64,000 nucleotides of DNA, taken from assembly GCA_948567375.1 (NCBI GenBank), contig OX419755.1, positions 81,734,218 to 81,798,217 on the forward strand, given 5' to 3'. The notes under the pieces were generated by a model, which searched no databases, was not told where the DNA came from, and saw only the letters and a list, made by a program, of their open reading frames with translations. Below, piece by piece: positions 1 through 12,866 of the stretch (its first letter is position 1; every line of letters starts with the position of its first letter). Position numbers and translations under genes: made by a program. The stretch is from Lunularia cruciata. Its lineage: Eukaryota > Streptophyta > Marchantiopsida > Lunulariales > Lunulariaceae.

Positions 1-1959
1 TGCGTGAATTATAAAAATTACAATGTTCGATATCATCGTCAGTTGAGTATAGCTCGAATTACAGCGAAATGTCAATTCTGGATGACCAAGTTTCAGTTAT
101 GATTCATAATTTATATAATATATTTAGCCAACTACTAACTGTGATTGGGGTGAATATATAATAAAATAATTAGAACCAAATTAAAATTATATAAATATAC
201 TAATATTTTACTCTGGCGGTAACCGCGCACAGGGGAGACCATGTTGGGCCATCGTCCTCCTCAAGCGACTCGATGCAATGCTCACCAACCTATTCCTCTT
301 ATGACCTGGGTTAACGCGCAAATAAACCCTTGTGATACAGTTGGATATAGCAATTACTAAATTGCTCGTCAGGTTAGAAGGTAGTGAGCTTCTTTACGGA
401 AATTACCTGTCTTGGGAGATCTTGGGGTCTTATGGGTAGTTGAGAACTGGAGCTTGCCCCAGACATTGCAGCTGATGCGCAGGTGCTGCCGGATCGAACC
501 CGAAATATCGGTCTCGATTCGATCTATGATACTCCAGAAGTCTTTCAAATCAATAGATTGAATTGAGATTATGATATAATGAATGCTCCGACCTGGATAA
601 ATATTCACGGAGGCGGGAAATTTATGACAAAACATATGAAATTTTCAACTGACTATGTCAACGGTTCATGACGCATGACATGTTCTAGAGCATCTCTGTA
701 TGGTGAAACTATGTATGACTCATTTTACTGCAGAAAATCATACGTTGTTATTCTCTTTTTCAAATTGAGTTTGATCCTGCGTGTGATCATGCGTATCATC
801 ACCTGAATTGACTTCTACGGAAGTATCTGTACAAGGCCTTTGCAATATTGACGTAAGTCCTGATATTGAGCAATCGTAATCTAGCAAATGAACTTAGCTC
901 ATGAACGGTTCTGTATTTTGAGAAAGTTTCAAAAACTAACGATCAGTGCAAAACTCTATGCATCACTTCAATAGAGAAACCTGCTAACCGCAAGTGAGGT
1001 GTTGTAGACTTTCAGGACCTTGCATGCAGCTGCTCCGATAACACTGTCAACAGATTGAAAAGCACCTAAAAGCAGAGGAATTGAGAAACTGTACATCAAG
1101 AAACGATGTGAGTAAGCAACTCGCCAGAACTTCTCTAGTGAGCCAAAATATTTGATAGTGCATCAGCCACATATCGTCGCACTGCAATCCGTCGCCCTCG
1201 TGGAATCCCGATAATAGCTCTCAACTTCCAACAGATCAATAGCAACCCGTTGATAGCACTCCCTCCTTATTTCTTTCACTCTCAAGTATCCGTCGCACAT
1301 CCCCGTTTTCCTCTTTGAGCTCAACATCCACTTACAATTTTGCGTCCCAAGAGCCATCATAGTCCAGACGAGACCACGTACTAACCCGCCCGAAACAATC
1401 CCCAGTACTTCATGGAGCCGAAGAGAGAAAAAGAGACCAACGCGACTTCCGCGTTAATACAGTACTTGGTGAAACTTCTTCGCAGGCGACGGGCGATTAT
1501 TACGGTCAACGGCGGACCCAAAAGTCATCACTCTTCCGCAGCTGATAAGAGAGAATATCTGACAAGAGAGTCATATGGCATAACACGGATCCGGTATACG
1601 GTCATTCGCGGTCGCCTTCTTCTAGATCCGGTATATTTATATTATTAATACATGAAATCAAATATAGAATATATTATGTTAATTATATTTGGGTTTTAAT
1701 CAAAATATTTCAAAAATAATTAAAAATTTTAATATTGTAAATTAAAAATATATATTATCTAAAAAATTAAAAATATATATTATAATATACATAGAATGAT
1801 AATTTGTATTTATTTTAAATTTTAAAAATCAAACTGTATAAATTTTAAATTTATTTATTAATAAAATTGAGGCAACTCATCCCTCAAGAGTCATTAGCCA
1901 CCAAGATCCCCCGCATGACATAACTTGGACACCGCTGGTTCCCAAAACCCACCATTGGT
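1..1959. other. Non-coding upstream sequence, copy 1
   Basis: No gene is supported here. The equivalent stretch in copy 2 (44087-46032) is the upstream region of the intact minus-strand gene at 37489-43677, so this is probably the upstream region of a sister gene to the left of the window. Minus-strand open stretches at 369-635 and 1163-1360, and a plus-strand one at 1412-1648, are short and match nothing I know. The first could be a 5' exon, because it contains a good minus-strand donor (CAAGACAG then GTAATTTCC, near 408). About 1640-1870 is extremely AT-rich. Confidence 0.5.
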
Positions 1960-3746
1960 TCAACCAAAACCTGCACGGTGGACATAAGCTGCCCGCAGTT
2001 GCCCGTTAACTCTATGGAATGTTGCGGAGATGATCAAAGTTATATTACTTTCAAGTACAACAATTTGTATAGATCCTTTGTAGGATAGTATGGATGTATA
2101 GTAGACAATTTTGTAATGCCATGTCATCAACACCATTTTCTTCATGCTTAAGTGGAGTTTTGTAATTGACAAAGTGTTGTGACAACCCACAAAGTATCAA
2201 TTTGCAATAAGGGGTGAGTAATTGTTCATTCACACAAAGATACATGTAAAGAATGTCCAAATACAAAGTAAAAGTAACTTAATAGTTTGTCTGATCACAT
2301 CTTTAAACTGTTGGGTAGAAACAACACCTAGAAGAGCACAACAATTATTAAGTAGGTGTCTTGCAGAAATAATACTATCATCCAAAATCACAATTGTTCA
2401 ACTCCTTTCCAAATTAGATTTATTTGTGAGGATTGGATCAATACAAAAATATCTACTTCATCATGGAGTTACTTCTTCTTGAAATTGTATTCCACCTTTC
2501 TCCAAGGTACAATTTTTGACTGGAGGTTACCCCGCATCATTGTAGTGACCTTGCCTGCAAAGCTTAAGTATTGACAACACTACAATTCATGAAGATCCAT
2601 CAAGCTGTTGCTTTACAAGTGTTCCACTTAGGATCAAACACAGAAAATGGAATTCAGAGATGCAAAATCCAACATTTGATAACTCCTTCATTTGCACACC
2701 AAACTTCTTCAAGCATTCAAAGACAAAGACATTCAACTGACACTCAAAATTAAGAAAAATGACAAGCACCTTAGTAGTACTTTGCTTTATTCATCTTCTA
2801 CTCCTACTGAACATTAAGCACTTTAAATGTAGGTCTTAAAAAGCCTGAGCACTTGGGAGTTACAAACGCTACCAAACAGTTAACTAATTCAACTACTTTA
2901 GCCCATTCCATAGATAAGATTCTTACAAAATTGGCACTTTGGATCTATGACTACTATCTACTTGCATCTAACTCTACTGGCCTCATACCACTAGCTTCTA
3001 ATGTTTGTCTAATTGAACTCTCTCCACTACTTTCAGTTGATGTACTTTGAATCATACACATTCAACACGAGGCAAAATAAGTCTAACCCAAAGTACCTTC
3101 ACACTCAACACAAAGTATTTTGCATCTACTCCCAAAATTTCTAGTGCTTGTAACTTTGGTACAAAGCTCCAAACTATGCAATTTTGGTGGAAAATGAAAG
3201 CCCTAGAAGAGATGCTTCCAACAAGATATAGATTGCATGATTTGAACATGTATTCAACGAGATAAGGACCCAACATAATCCTCACCTCCCGACTTCCATT
3301 TCGGCCAGTTTATGATCCTTTGATTGGATTCCTATTTCTACCTCTCTATCCTAACTTATATAGACTTATCCTACATACTAACTCTTTCTACTTTTATAAC
3401 TAATTTTACTCTAAATTCTAACCAAACCAAAAAATATGTGTATTACAAGTGTATAGTAAAGTGGTTGGTGTAGATTGTGCCTTCACAACCATTCATCAGT
3501 CTGACAAGGTAGCTACATTAGGGTTAACCTTAATTAGTCCAAATTTATTCATGGGATCATGGCATCGCATAGCCATGCATGTGTCCTATCTTTTTGTAAT
3601 AGAATGTATAAGGAGAATCCCCATGACATAATACAAGTTCAGTTCTTGAATTCCAAGTTGCATGTTTTTTATCCAAATTGTGTATGCATAATCTTGTCTT
3701 CATTGTATATGCAAGTTGGGTTCTATCTTCAAGATGATGCATGAGG
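1960..3746. other. Unassigned AT-rich sequence, copy 1
   Basis: I see no supported gene. Several short open stretches on both strands are of chance length for this base composition. The texture is like decayed interspersed repeat, but I found no LTR ends, poly-A tail or recognisable protein. It is present in copy 2 at 46033-47819, and the right edge abuts the 5-bp target duplication of the gypsy element that starts at 3752. Confidence 0.4.
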
Positions 3747-3751
3747 ACCTC

Positions 3752-4171
3752 TATAACAATATGGAATTACCGTAGAGTTAGTCAAGACTAACAAAGTAGC
3801 AAATATGATAAATTAGCCTAGAACATTTTAGAACTATCTAGAAAGCTACTTGTTACTTTCCAAGTATTGCCAAGTGCATGCCAAGTGGTGACTTCTAGAT
3901 GAAGCTCCTTGGGAAACTTCCAACCAACTTAGCTTGCATGCCAAGTAGATAACTTCTAGAAGGAAGTTTCTTGAAGCTTCCCAATTAACTTGGTTTGCAC
4001 TCCAAGAAAGTGGTTTGAGGAAGCTTCTTGAGAAGCTTCTCAAAACCCTTGTATGTTCCTTATAAATATCAAAGCCCAAGACCATGTTAGGCATTTGGAA
4101 TTTTCTACATTGAAGTGTCCCAATGTGATTTTCCATTCTCCTATTTCTCTCCTCAGTCTTGGTCTTTTACC
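3752..4171 (+). repeat. 5' LTR of the chromovirus element, copy 1
   Basis: It starts at a sequence matching the 3' LTR start (ACAATATGGA) and ends just before the primer-binding site. It contains about three diverged tandem sub-repeats of 50-60 bp with the recurring words GCATGCCAAGT and CTTCTAGA. It is shorter than the 3' LTR (420 against 467 bp). Confidence 0.85.
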
Positions 4172-7100
4172 TTGGTATCAAAATAAGAATGGGGTGGATG
4201 GAATTTATGGACCACCAAATCTATTTTTGTCAAACCATTGGGATTTTTGTATGTGCACTACCCAAGCATCATTTCACATAATTCATCACCTCATGCTTTG
4301 TGCAACATTTTCTAAATGAGATAACCTTGTCTGAGAAACCCTTGGTGCTTCCTATTGTAACGTATGGAGAATGGTGGACGTGTTGACGTGTTGCATCTAT
4401 ATGTAAATTTAGATGAAATTAGAGGTAGTGTGATAAAGTAGTAGCCATGGAAACAATGATTGAGGTTATCATCACTATACAACAATAAATCAAGCACCTT
4501 ACTCAATTGTTGGATGAACAAGACCATTAACCACAAGAACATGTAGAGAGTGTACTAGTTCAAGAAGGGCAAGATTGAATTTGATTTCCAAAATCTAAGG
4601 TAAGAATCTCTAGAGTGTAGTGGAGAACTTTTTGTTTGATTGCAAATGTTATTTTGAAGCTACCAATCTTCAAGATGAATATAAATATATTCTCTTGGTT
4701 TCCAGCCAATTAGATGGAGTAGCAAAGGTATGGTGGCAATTTGGAGTGGAGCAAGCTAAACAATAAATTGTTGCAACAATCTTGACTTGGGTAGAATTCA
4801 AGAGTGCAATAATAAGTTAATTCCAAGCTATAAATGCCACACAAGCTGCATGATATAGATATACGGAGTTGAAACAAATTGGTTTTGTAAGAAGTTACAT
4901 CTTGCAATTCTAGAACACTATCATGGAAATTTTGGATATATTGGAAGGTGAAGCTCTAGATCAATTTGTGAGAGACTTGAAGTCACTAACCAAATTAGAG
5001 GTAACTATGCAAGAGCCACAACATTTGGAGGAAGCCATGCAGTTGGCAAAATGCTTTAATTCCTTGGTTGCAACAACTTGTTCTTGACCTCAACCTTGAC
5101 ATCCACAAAACCTACCACTACACTACACATGGGTGGTGGAGCCGACACTAATGGAGATTGATGCCATTCAATGGAGACCACTTGGCACGATAGATAGAGA
5201 AAAATTATGATAAAATAGTGGTTATTTTTATTGTCACCAAATTGAACATCGCATCATGAATGTCTATTCAAGAATGGGTTACCTCAACAAGTTGCAGATA
5301 TGGAATTTGTGGAGCATAAAGATCAAGGAAATGAAGAATCCCAATAGGAGATTTTGAACCGCCTATTGAGAACTTGATTAGTTCTAAAGAGATTGGAAGC
5401 TTGACCTATGCAATTTTGCTTCACTTGCAAGGTATGAAATCTGATCATGGTTGTAGGATTTTAGTTGATTTTGGAAGTTTAGAGAATTTCAAATATATAC
5501 AATTAGAAAAGGAATTATATTCCTATCAAGCAAGTAATTGGAAGTATTGATGATGGTAGATGGTAGAAAGGGTTTTGCATTTCATATCTCGTATCATGTT
5601 ACCTTTCAAGATTGGATAAGAGTATTTGGAGTGTATGAGGTTTGTAGTGGCACCTCTACACTATGATGTTATTCTAGACCTACCTTGGCTTGAACATCAT
5701 AGGTTCAATTTGATTGGAGCCGATGAAAAATTTAAGTATAACACCAAGGTAGGAAATTCTAGTTAGGTTGTCTTGCACCCTTGAGTAAGACACCTAAGAC
5801 TATTCAATCCCAAGAGGAGAAGTTTATCAAGAAAGAAGCCATAAAGCAAGCTTTGAAGGAAGATAAGTCCCAAGATGAGAAGTTTGTCAATGAAGCAACC
5901 ATAGAGCAAACTTTAGAAGAAGATAAGTCTATTTTTGCAATGTGGATCAAGCAGATTGTGCATGGAGGATCTAAAGAGGATTAAAAGCATCATCAAGTGA
6001 TGTTTGATCAAATAGTCTAGGGGTTTTTATATATGTTTTTGGAGGATCTGCCAAAGGGATTACACTCCAATCATTATATGCCCTTCAAGATTGAGTTATT
6101 GGCAGAAAGTACTCTAATGAGTAGACCAATCTATTGACTCTCACCAAAGGAGTTGGATGAGCTCCAAAAACTACTAACGGAGTTGTTGGAGAAGGATTTC
6201 ATATGACATACCTCCTTGAGGAGCACCAATATTATTTCTTCCAAAGAATGATGGAGAATTCCCTTTTGTATTGATTATCGTGGTCTCAATAAACAAACAA
6301 TAAAGAATGCATATCTCTTACCTCAAATTGATGACTTGCTCAATCAACTAAGTGGTGCATGATACTTCTCCAAGTTGGATCTTTGAAGCGGCTATTGGCA
6401 GATTTCCATTGATAAAGAAGATGTAGAAAAGACTATTTTTTGCACAAGGTATGGGCATTTTGAGTGTAGAGTTTTACCTTTTGGGCTCACTAATGCTCCG
6501 ACAATATTCTTGGATCAAATTCATCGAGTGTTGAATGGGATATTGGATTGGTACATGGTGGTGTTCTTGGATGATATTTTAATCTATAGCAAGATAGAGG
6601 TATAACATACCAATCACATGCAAGAAGTCCTAAGGTGACTATGTTAGTGGAAGTTTTCCTACAAGAAGTCAAAGTGTGTCTTTTGGCAAGAGTAAGTTAC
6701 CTTCTTGGGTCACAAGATCTCATTAGAGTGGATCAAGATGGAAGAGGAGAAAATCAAAGCCATTATTGATCGGCCTACTCTAAAAGATGCTACATAAGTA
6801 TGAGCATATAATGGATTGGCAAGTTTTTATTGACAGTTCATCCACTATTATGTTCATGTGGTAGTACCATTGACTGACCTCTTGGAGAAAAACTTGAGGT
6901 TTCAATGGACCACCAAGCATGAAGAAGCATTCCAAAAGCTAAAACATATGGTGTCTTTGAGACCATTTTTCAACCATATGATCCTCAACTACCTTTATGG
7001 TTGATTTTGATGATTCTAACTTTGTAATTAGAGCCGTGTTGTAAGAAGAACTCCTAAATGGATTACATCCTATTGCCTTTATGTCTTGCTGGTTAAATAC

Positions 7101-8894
7101 TACACAAAGAAACTACTTTGCTTGAGATCGGGAACAAATAACAATGGTATATATCACCAAGATATGGAGGCATTATCTCTTGGAGAAACAAGTGATCATG
7201 CAAACTGATCCTAAGCTCTTGTTGCATACATTACATCTGGAACACATCAAGAGTTGACATCATCAATAAGAGGAACAATTACAATTGTTTGACATCAAAT
7301 TGGAGTACAAACCTGATCAATTCCATGTCATCCTCAAAGCCCTATCACAATGACCTAATTTTAAGTTTCTTTGTCTCATCACGATGGCAATTAAGATGGT
7401 GTTAGTCGACTCCAAGGTCCAAATCAAGTTTAGGACAACTCTACAACAAGATCCATTCTTTCAGATAATACAAGGTTATCTTGCAACGTGCAACAAGGAG
7501 TACAACATCTTCTCTTTCAATGATGACCTTCTATTCCATGAGGATTGAATATATATCCTAGCCAAGGGTGATCTCCGACTTGTGCGCCTTCCAAAAGCCC
7601 ATGATTTACCAATTGTTGGTCACATGGATGTGGACAAGACCTTGGGTAACCTCCAACGCCAATGGTGGTGGCCCAACATGGCACAAGATGTTCAAGAGTT
7701 TGTGCACTCATGTGAGAGCTACCAATGCAACAAGGCTAGAACCAAAAACCAAGTGGACTCCTTCAACTACTCCCCATCCCATCTACTCATTGGGAACACG
7801 TGAGCTTAGATCTCAACACATCCTTGCCCAAAACAAAGCAAGGTCACACAACAATCATGTTGTTTATGAATAAGTTTTGTAAACAAATCTATTTGGTACC
7901 AATTGTTGATATCATGGATGCTCCAACATTGGCATAGATCTATTTTGACAATGTCTTCAAGCATCATGGGATACCTCATGTACTAATCTCCAATTGTGAT
8001 CCTTGATGTACTGAAAAATATTGGCAAGCACTCTTTCGGCACCAAGCTTGCTTTGTCCATGGCCTACCATCATCAAATTGATGGGCAAATAGAACATGTA
8101 AATTGCACCTTAGAGGATATGCTTTATTCCTTTTTCAACATTCATCATAGCAATTAGGATGAATGTCTTGCAGTGGCAGAGTTTGCATACAATAATTCCA
8201 AACATGTAAGCACCGGATTCTCTCCTTTCTTCCTTAATGTTGACCAAGATCTACTTGTTCTAGATTCACTTCTTGTTCCTTCTCCATCTGATATCTCTCA
8301 TACTTCCACCTCTTGACCACCACATCCCAATCTCTCCAACAAGCCAAATCTCATCTCCTTGTTGCTCAGAATTGTTAGAAACAATATGCACACCACCATC
8401 ATCAAGATCTCACCTTTCAAATAGGTGATAAGGTCATGCCCTCATCTATAACCTACCTCACCCACTTGATACCCAAGTCTGTAAACTTGCTCAAAGTGTC
8501 CTATTGGATAGGACACTTTGATGTCACCCAAGTCATTTCTCTTGTTGCTTATTACCTTGCCTTACCTTGTCATATGCACATCCACTCTGTTTTTCATATT
8601 TCTAAGTTGAAAACCTTTGTTCCCAATCCATCTTCTTTTCCACTTGTATCCAACTTCCTCCTCCCCCATCCCTATCAATGATCATGAGGAGTATGAAGTG
8701 GATTGTATTCTTGAACATTGCTACTTTCAACAAGGCTGTCAACAACATATAGAGTACAAATTTTTTAGAAAGGGTATCCTTTTCATGATGCCACTTGGGA
8801 GCATCTTTCTCACCTCCAAAATGCACAAATGACCATCCAAGAGTTTGAACCTTCAATGGTAATGAGGACGTCACCAATTAGCGGTGGGGGACAA

Positions 8895-9361
8895 TGTAAC
8901 AATATGGAGTTACCAATGAGTTAGTCAAATTTAACAAAGTAGCAAATAGAATAAATTAGCCTAGAACATTTTATAACTATCTTGGAAGTTACTTGGTACC
9001 TTCCAAGTATTGGAGAATATGCATACCAAGTGGTAGATTCTATGAGGAAGCTTCTTGGGAAGCTTAACTTAGCACCCCAAGTAGGTAGTTTCTAGAAGGA
9101 AGTCTCTTGGGAAACTTCCAACTAGCTTAGCTTGCATGCCAAGTAGACAACTTCTAGAAGAAACTTCTTGAAGCTTCCCAATTAACTTGACTTGCACTCC
9201 AAGAAAGTGACTTGTGGAAACTTCTTGAGAAACTTCTCAAGAGCCTTATATGTCCCCTGTAAATACCCAAGCCCATGCTAGGCATTTGAAGTTTCCCACA
9301 CTCTAGTATCTCAATGTGATCGTCCATTCTCCAATTTCTCTCTTGGTCTTGGTCTTTTACA
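8895..9361 (+). repeat. 3' LTR of the chromovirus element, copy 1
   Basis: It begins TGTAACAATATGG just after a purine-rich tract and ends TTTTACA. Outside it lies ACCTC, the same five bases found before the 5' LTR. It carries the same internal sub-repeats as the 5' LTR, plus one extra block. Confidence 0.85.
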
Positions 9362-9366
9362 ACCTC

Positions 9367-10260
9367 CAAGATCATAAGTGCACCAATGTTAGTGTTGTGC
9401 ATGTTTTGTGATAGTTGGGTTGAGTAGTGGTGATGAACTCAAAGTACAAATGCAAATGTTGGAGTGTGGGTATGCATTTAGACTTGATCGTGATATTGGA
9501 TCCCTAGTGGTTTTGAAGAATTGATGCTTATGAGTGTTATGAGTACCACATATAATGAAAAATCAATGTCTCCCAAACCTATGATATGGTGGTGGGAGGG
9601 CCTTCTTGGAAGGAAAGAACATTCTTGTCAGCTCTTTGGTATGCATGACATAGGTAATTATGAGAGAGAGACCTTTGTGGCCATTGGCCATCAGATTAGA
9701 TTGAATCATCACCTTCAAGAGCCTTTTCATGGTAAGTGATTTGATTATTTTACTTTTTATAATGGGCCACTATGGGTTATATTACTCTTTTAGGAATAGT
9801 TCTTGCCCAAGAGGATAAAGACATAACAATAAAATAAACCATGAAAAAGTGACATTTTTCTTCACATAATTGTGTCCTTGGGGAACTATCTATTGTTGCT
9901 GAGTATACTATTAGTACCTCAACATTTTGGTTATCAAGCAAACATAACTCCAAGGGAGACTAAACAAAGAAGCTTCCTTCTAAACACTTAATTATGCTTG
10001 TATAAATGTGTGCACCACACATGTGCTATACAAAATTCACCCAATTTGATCAACCAATTCATTTTTTACGAGGGAAAAGTTTTGAAGTTCAAATTACAAA
10101 TTTAAGATTCAAGAATGCCTTGTATTAGCACCCAAAAAAACTTCTCAACAAAAACTAAAAAGTGAGATTCACATCCAAATCTATGCAAATAGGAGTTTCA
10201 AGAATGGACAGACAAGTGGGAAGACTCTTAGGATTTAGAGGCATGGAGTAAAAAGAGGGC
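9367..10260. other. No gene seen, copy 1
   Basis: This is AT-rich sequence between the chromovirus 3' LTR and a transposase relic. A plus-strand open stretch at 9521-9739 has no recognisable motif and may be chance. The upstream limit of the DNA transposon that follows probably lies in this interval, but I found no terminal inverted repeat. Confidence 0.4.
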
Positions 10261-10750
10261 TTGGATGACATAGAGAGGTTTTTCAAAGGATGGAAATTTA
10301 TTCATAATGCATGGTATTTGGAAGACAAAGTTGTGTCATCTCACAACATTGAATTTGTGGACATTTTTTGCAGAATGCTTGATCCTGTTGCTTTTAAACA
10401 ACTTGTGAGGATAGATATAGACTCCTTTAATATTGTAGTGAATGTATGAAAGAGCATGAAGGATTTAGAAGGAGGATAGAAGAAGAACACAAAAACCAAT
10501 GTGGATCCAAATGGCATATGCCCTAGATAGATTTGGAGCTTGCATAGCAAGAGGTGTAGTGGCCAAGGACAGAGAAGAGAGCTCAAATTTCATTTTGTTT
10601 TCAAAGAAAGGATTTCCAAGATGTGTTGGATTAGCAGATTTGATGTTATTTCCTTTAGCCCAAAGTCCCACCATAGATGAGGAAATCTACTGTAGCAGAA
10701 AGGGATCTACTCGCTCAATGGTCAGGTCATACATGATGATAAGCATATAA
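10261..10750 (+). pseudogene. PIF/Harbinger-like transposase relic, copy 1
   Basis: Two overlapping frames resemble consecutive parts of a HARBI1-type transposase. The first (10261-10449) ends with FKQLVRIDIDSFNIVV, like the family's N-terminal block (F-x-x-x-FRMS-x-x-TF). The second (from 10499) has QMAYALDRFGA, like the conserved VALYRLG block. It then has GFPRCVGLADLMLFPLA, which aligns with FPxCVGxIDGTHIPL holding the first catalytic Asp, followed by an RKGS block matching RKGxHSINVQ. The family is a plain cut-and-paste DNA transposon with a DDE nuclease. Here the two parts are in different frames, the later catalytic residues are not found, and no terminal inverted repeats were seen, so it is a truncated relic. 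It sits upstream of the dead NB-ARC gene, perhaps in an intron. Confidence 0.6.
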
Positions 10751-12668
10751 TCATCCATTTTTAGGAGGTAACAATTGTAAGTTGTCATGTGTAGTTTTGT
10801 GAAAATGAATTCTCCACTGGTTTGGGCGTCTGATGAGTTATGATTTTCTTTTGTAGTATGCTCAGATGATGTCATTACATGATATGTTTGAGAAGGTCTT
10901 AGCTCTAGCTGGACCTTAATCAAGGAGTTGAATGTGCTACCTTTGAGTGCCATCAACACTTGTTACAAGATTTTGGATCTATGAGCATGAGACATCTAGT
11001 GCCTTCATTCAAACAGGCTCACACTCAAGGGAAAAAGGTTTTCAACACCTGCATTGCACAAGGTAGCGTGCTAAATCAACACTTTATTGACATATTGAAA
11101 GCCATGTAACATTGCATGAGTTGAGAATTCAATTAATAATAGTGACAGAAACTCTTATGCATTGTGATGGATTGTACTGAAAGACATTTTAAATAACAAA
11201 AGTGATATCTGGGAGGACAAAAAGGAAGACTATAGAGAGGTAGATTCAGAACCAGACTTTATGGAGTTAAGAGGTAGGAATGATCAGATAGAATAAACTA
11301 GGCAAAGCATGATAAAATTTTATCTTGCATTCAACTTGTGCCCTAGTTGTTGTTTATATGAAATTTAATATAAAAATATTTGCACAAGAGTGTTTGTAAT
11401 GTGTATGGGTTTGCTCAATGAAACAGCTGGCTTGCTCAGATTTACCTAGTGATCTTATTTGGAATACTTTCATTTCAAAGGGATCATCCCAAAAGAAAAG
11501 GATGAAATCATAGCATAGAATGATTCTGGCACTTTGAACTATGTAGCTTGAATTGCTTGTGAGATTAAGGATGGCATAGAATCTTAATTGCCACCTGTCA
11601 TAAACTCCAATTTTTTATGAATAGTATCTCTGGAAGTATCTAACTCAAAACAAAGAGTTGATAAGATTCCTTTAAATATCATTGCACTATAATTTCCAGA
11701 GCCAATTCTTGATTTTGATAGAGAAAGTCTATAGATTCCAAGAGTTGATTGTTGTATCAAACCACAAGTAACATCAGAGGTTATTATCCCTTTGGAATGG
11801 TGAAAGTAAATCATTTATTTGCTCAACGTACTTTCAAAATTGTTTTATGCACTGTTTGTGAGATTGTCTGTTAAGACAAACAAGCAAGGAGAAAAAATAC
11901 GATTTCTATATCCACATAGGACAATACAGGTGCAAAATGAATGCATGCAGATTTAAGTGGCTCCAAGCAAGTCTAAGTGTCTGAAAATTGGCCAAAACAC
12001 ACATTGCAAATAGTTTTTATGCAATCAAAGGCTCATAAGGTTCATAAGATTCATCATAAATATGTGTTTTGATGTACATATGAAAGTAGACTTTGGTGCT
12101 AAAGCTACACACCAAAATTTGGAATGGGTCTTCAGGTCTCAAAGTAGGCGCACCATGAATTAAATTTCTTCAATTTTACTGTCAGATATTTCAATGGAAG
12201 AAACCGAATGTTGGCACTATAAATCCTCCCATATTTTGCTCTGCTTTGACCATGAATCCTACAAGGCACGCATAGTTTCTCTCTGCACTATCATGCCATG
12301 TCTTTAGAAATATTTCTAAACTCATTTCATTCTTGCGTGAAAATATTTAAAATTTGGATTTTTGTAACTAAGGCTTGTGACTCATGACAGGTTCTAGGTC
12401 CATCTCACAACTATTAGTATTAATGTGCTAAACTCAATTACCTGCCTAATTCAAACCTAAACATCCTGTAAACCTCCTCAAAAATGAGAGGCCCTTTAAA
12501 GGTTCTTTTACCTCGTAAAAAGTATTTCCGATCATTTTAGAAATGGCATGGTTTTTTCTTTAGGGGTCTAGTACATTTCTTTACGGGAGCACCCACCCTC
12601 TAAAAGATCTCACAAGTTTCACCCTGAAACCCCCAAATATGAGTATGTACACTTTGTTTACTTTCTTG
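10751..12668. other. No gene seen, copy 1
   Basis: About 1.9 kb of AT-rich sequence. It may include the decayed remainder of the Harbinger-like element, but I could not align it. Minus-strand open stretches at 10687-10959 and 11584-11814 have no motifs and look like chance. The same sequence is in copy 2 at 54824-56742. Confidence 0.4.
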
Positions 12669-12866
12669 TTTCTCCCTTTAAGAGTTGTCAAACAATGCAA
12701 AACAAATAGTGGCGAAAGATGGTATACTTGGGGAATGTACTGAATTGCAGTCATAACCACTTCCCTCTTTCTCCCTTTAAGAGTTGTAAAACAACACAAA
12801 ACAAATAGTGGCAAAATATGGGTATACTTGAAGAATGTACTTAATTGCAGTCATCACCACTTGTAT
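12669..12866. repeat. 99-bp tandem duplication, copy 1
   Basis: Two adjacent units, 12669-12767 and 12768-12866, both begin TTTCTCCCTTTAAGAGTTGT and share the words CAAAACAAATAGTGGC, GTATACTTG and GAATTGCAGTCAT or a close variant. They differ by about ten substitutions, so the local duplication is much older than the segmental one, whose copies here are nearly identical. Confidence 0.9.

Larger units (their letters stand above)
3752..9361 (+). mobile_element. Ty3/gypsy chromovirus LTR retrotransposon, broken, copy 1
   Basis: Two recognisable LTRs flank a plus-strand gypsy-type interior. A primer-binding site resembling the initiator-Met tRNA complement (TGGTATCA at 4173) follows the 5' LTR, and a purine-rich tract (about 8880-8892) precedes the 3' LTR. 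A 5-bp target duplication ACCTC sits outside both ends (3747-3751, 9362-9366). Recognisable parts in order are gag (about 4640-5060), protease-like (about 5450), reverse transcriptase (about 6100-6720), RNase H (about 6900-7330), integrase with an H2C2-type zinc finger (from about 7580), the GPY/F-like region (about 8436-8680) and a chromodomain-like C-terminus (about 8685-8830). It is thoroughly broken, with well over a dozen interruptions. The LTRs differ at roughly 14% of positions in the first 120 bases by eye, so the insertion is old. Confidence 0.9.

Noticed and set aside
369-635. Minus-strand exon-like frame with a good donor, also at 44455-44721
   Set aside because: It could be a leader exon, but it does not join in phase to the ATG exon at 43677, which has its own TATA-like box and a complete hydrolase start; kept only as a remark.
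1412-1648. 78-codon plus-strand frame, nearly unchanged in copy 2
   Set aside because: Conservation between the copies only reflects the recent duplication. No motif, and the end runs into AT-rich DNA.
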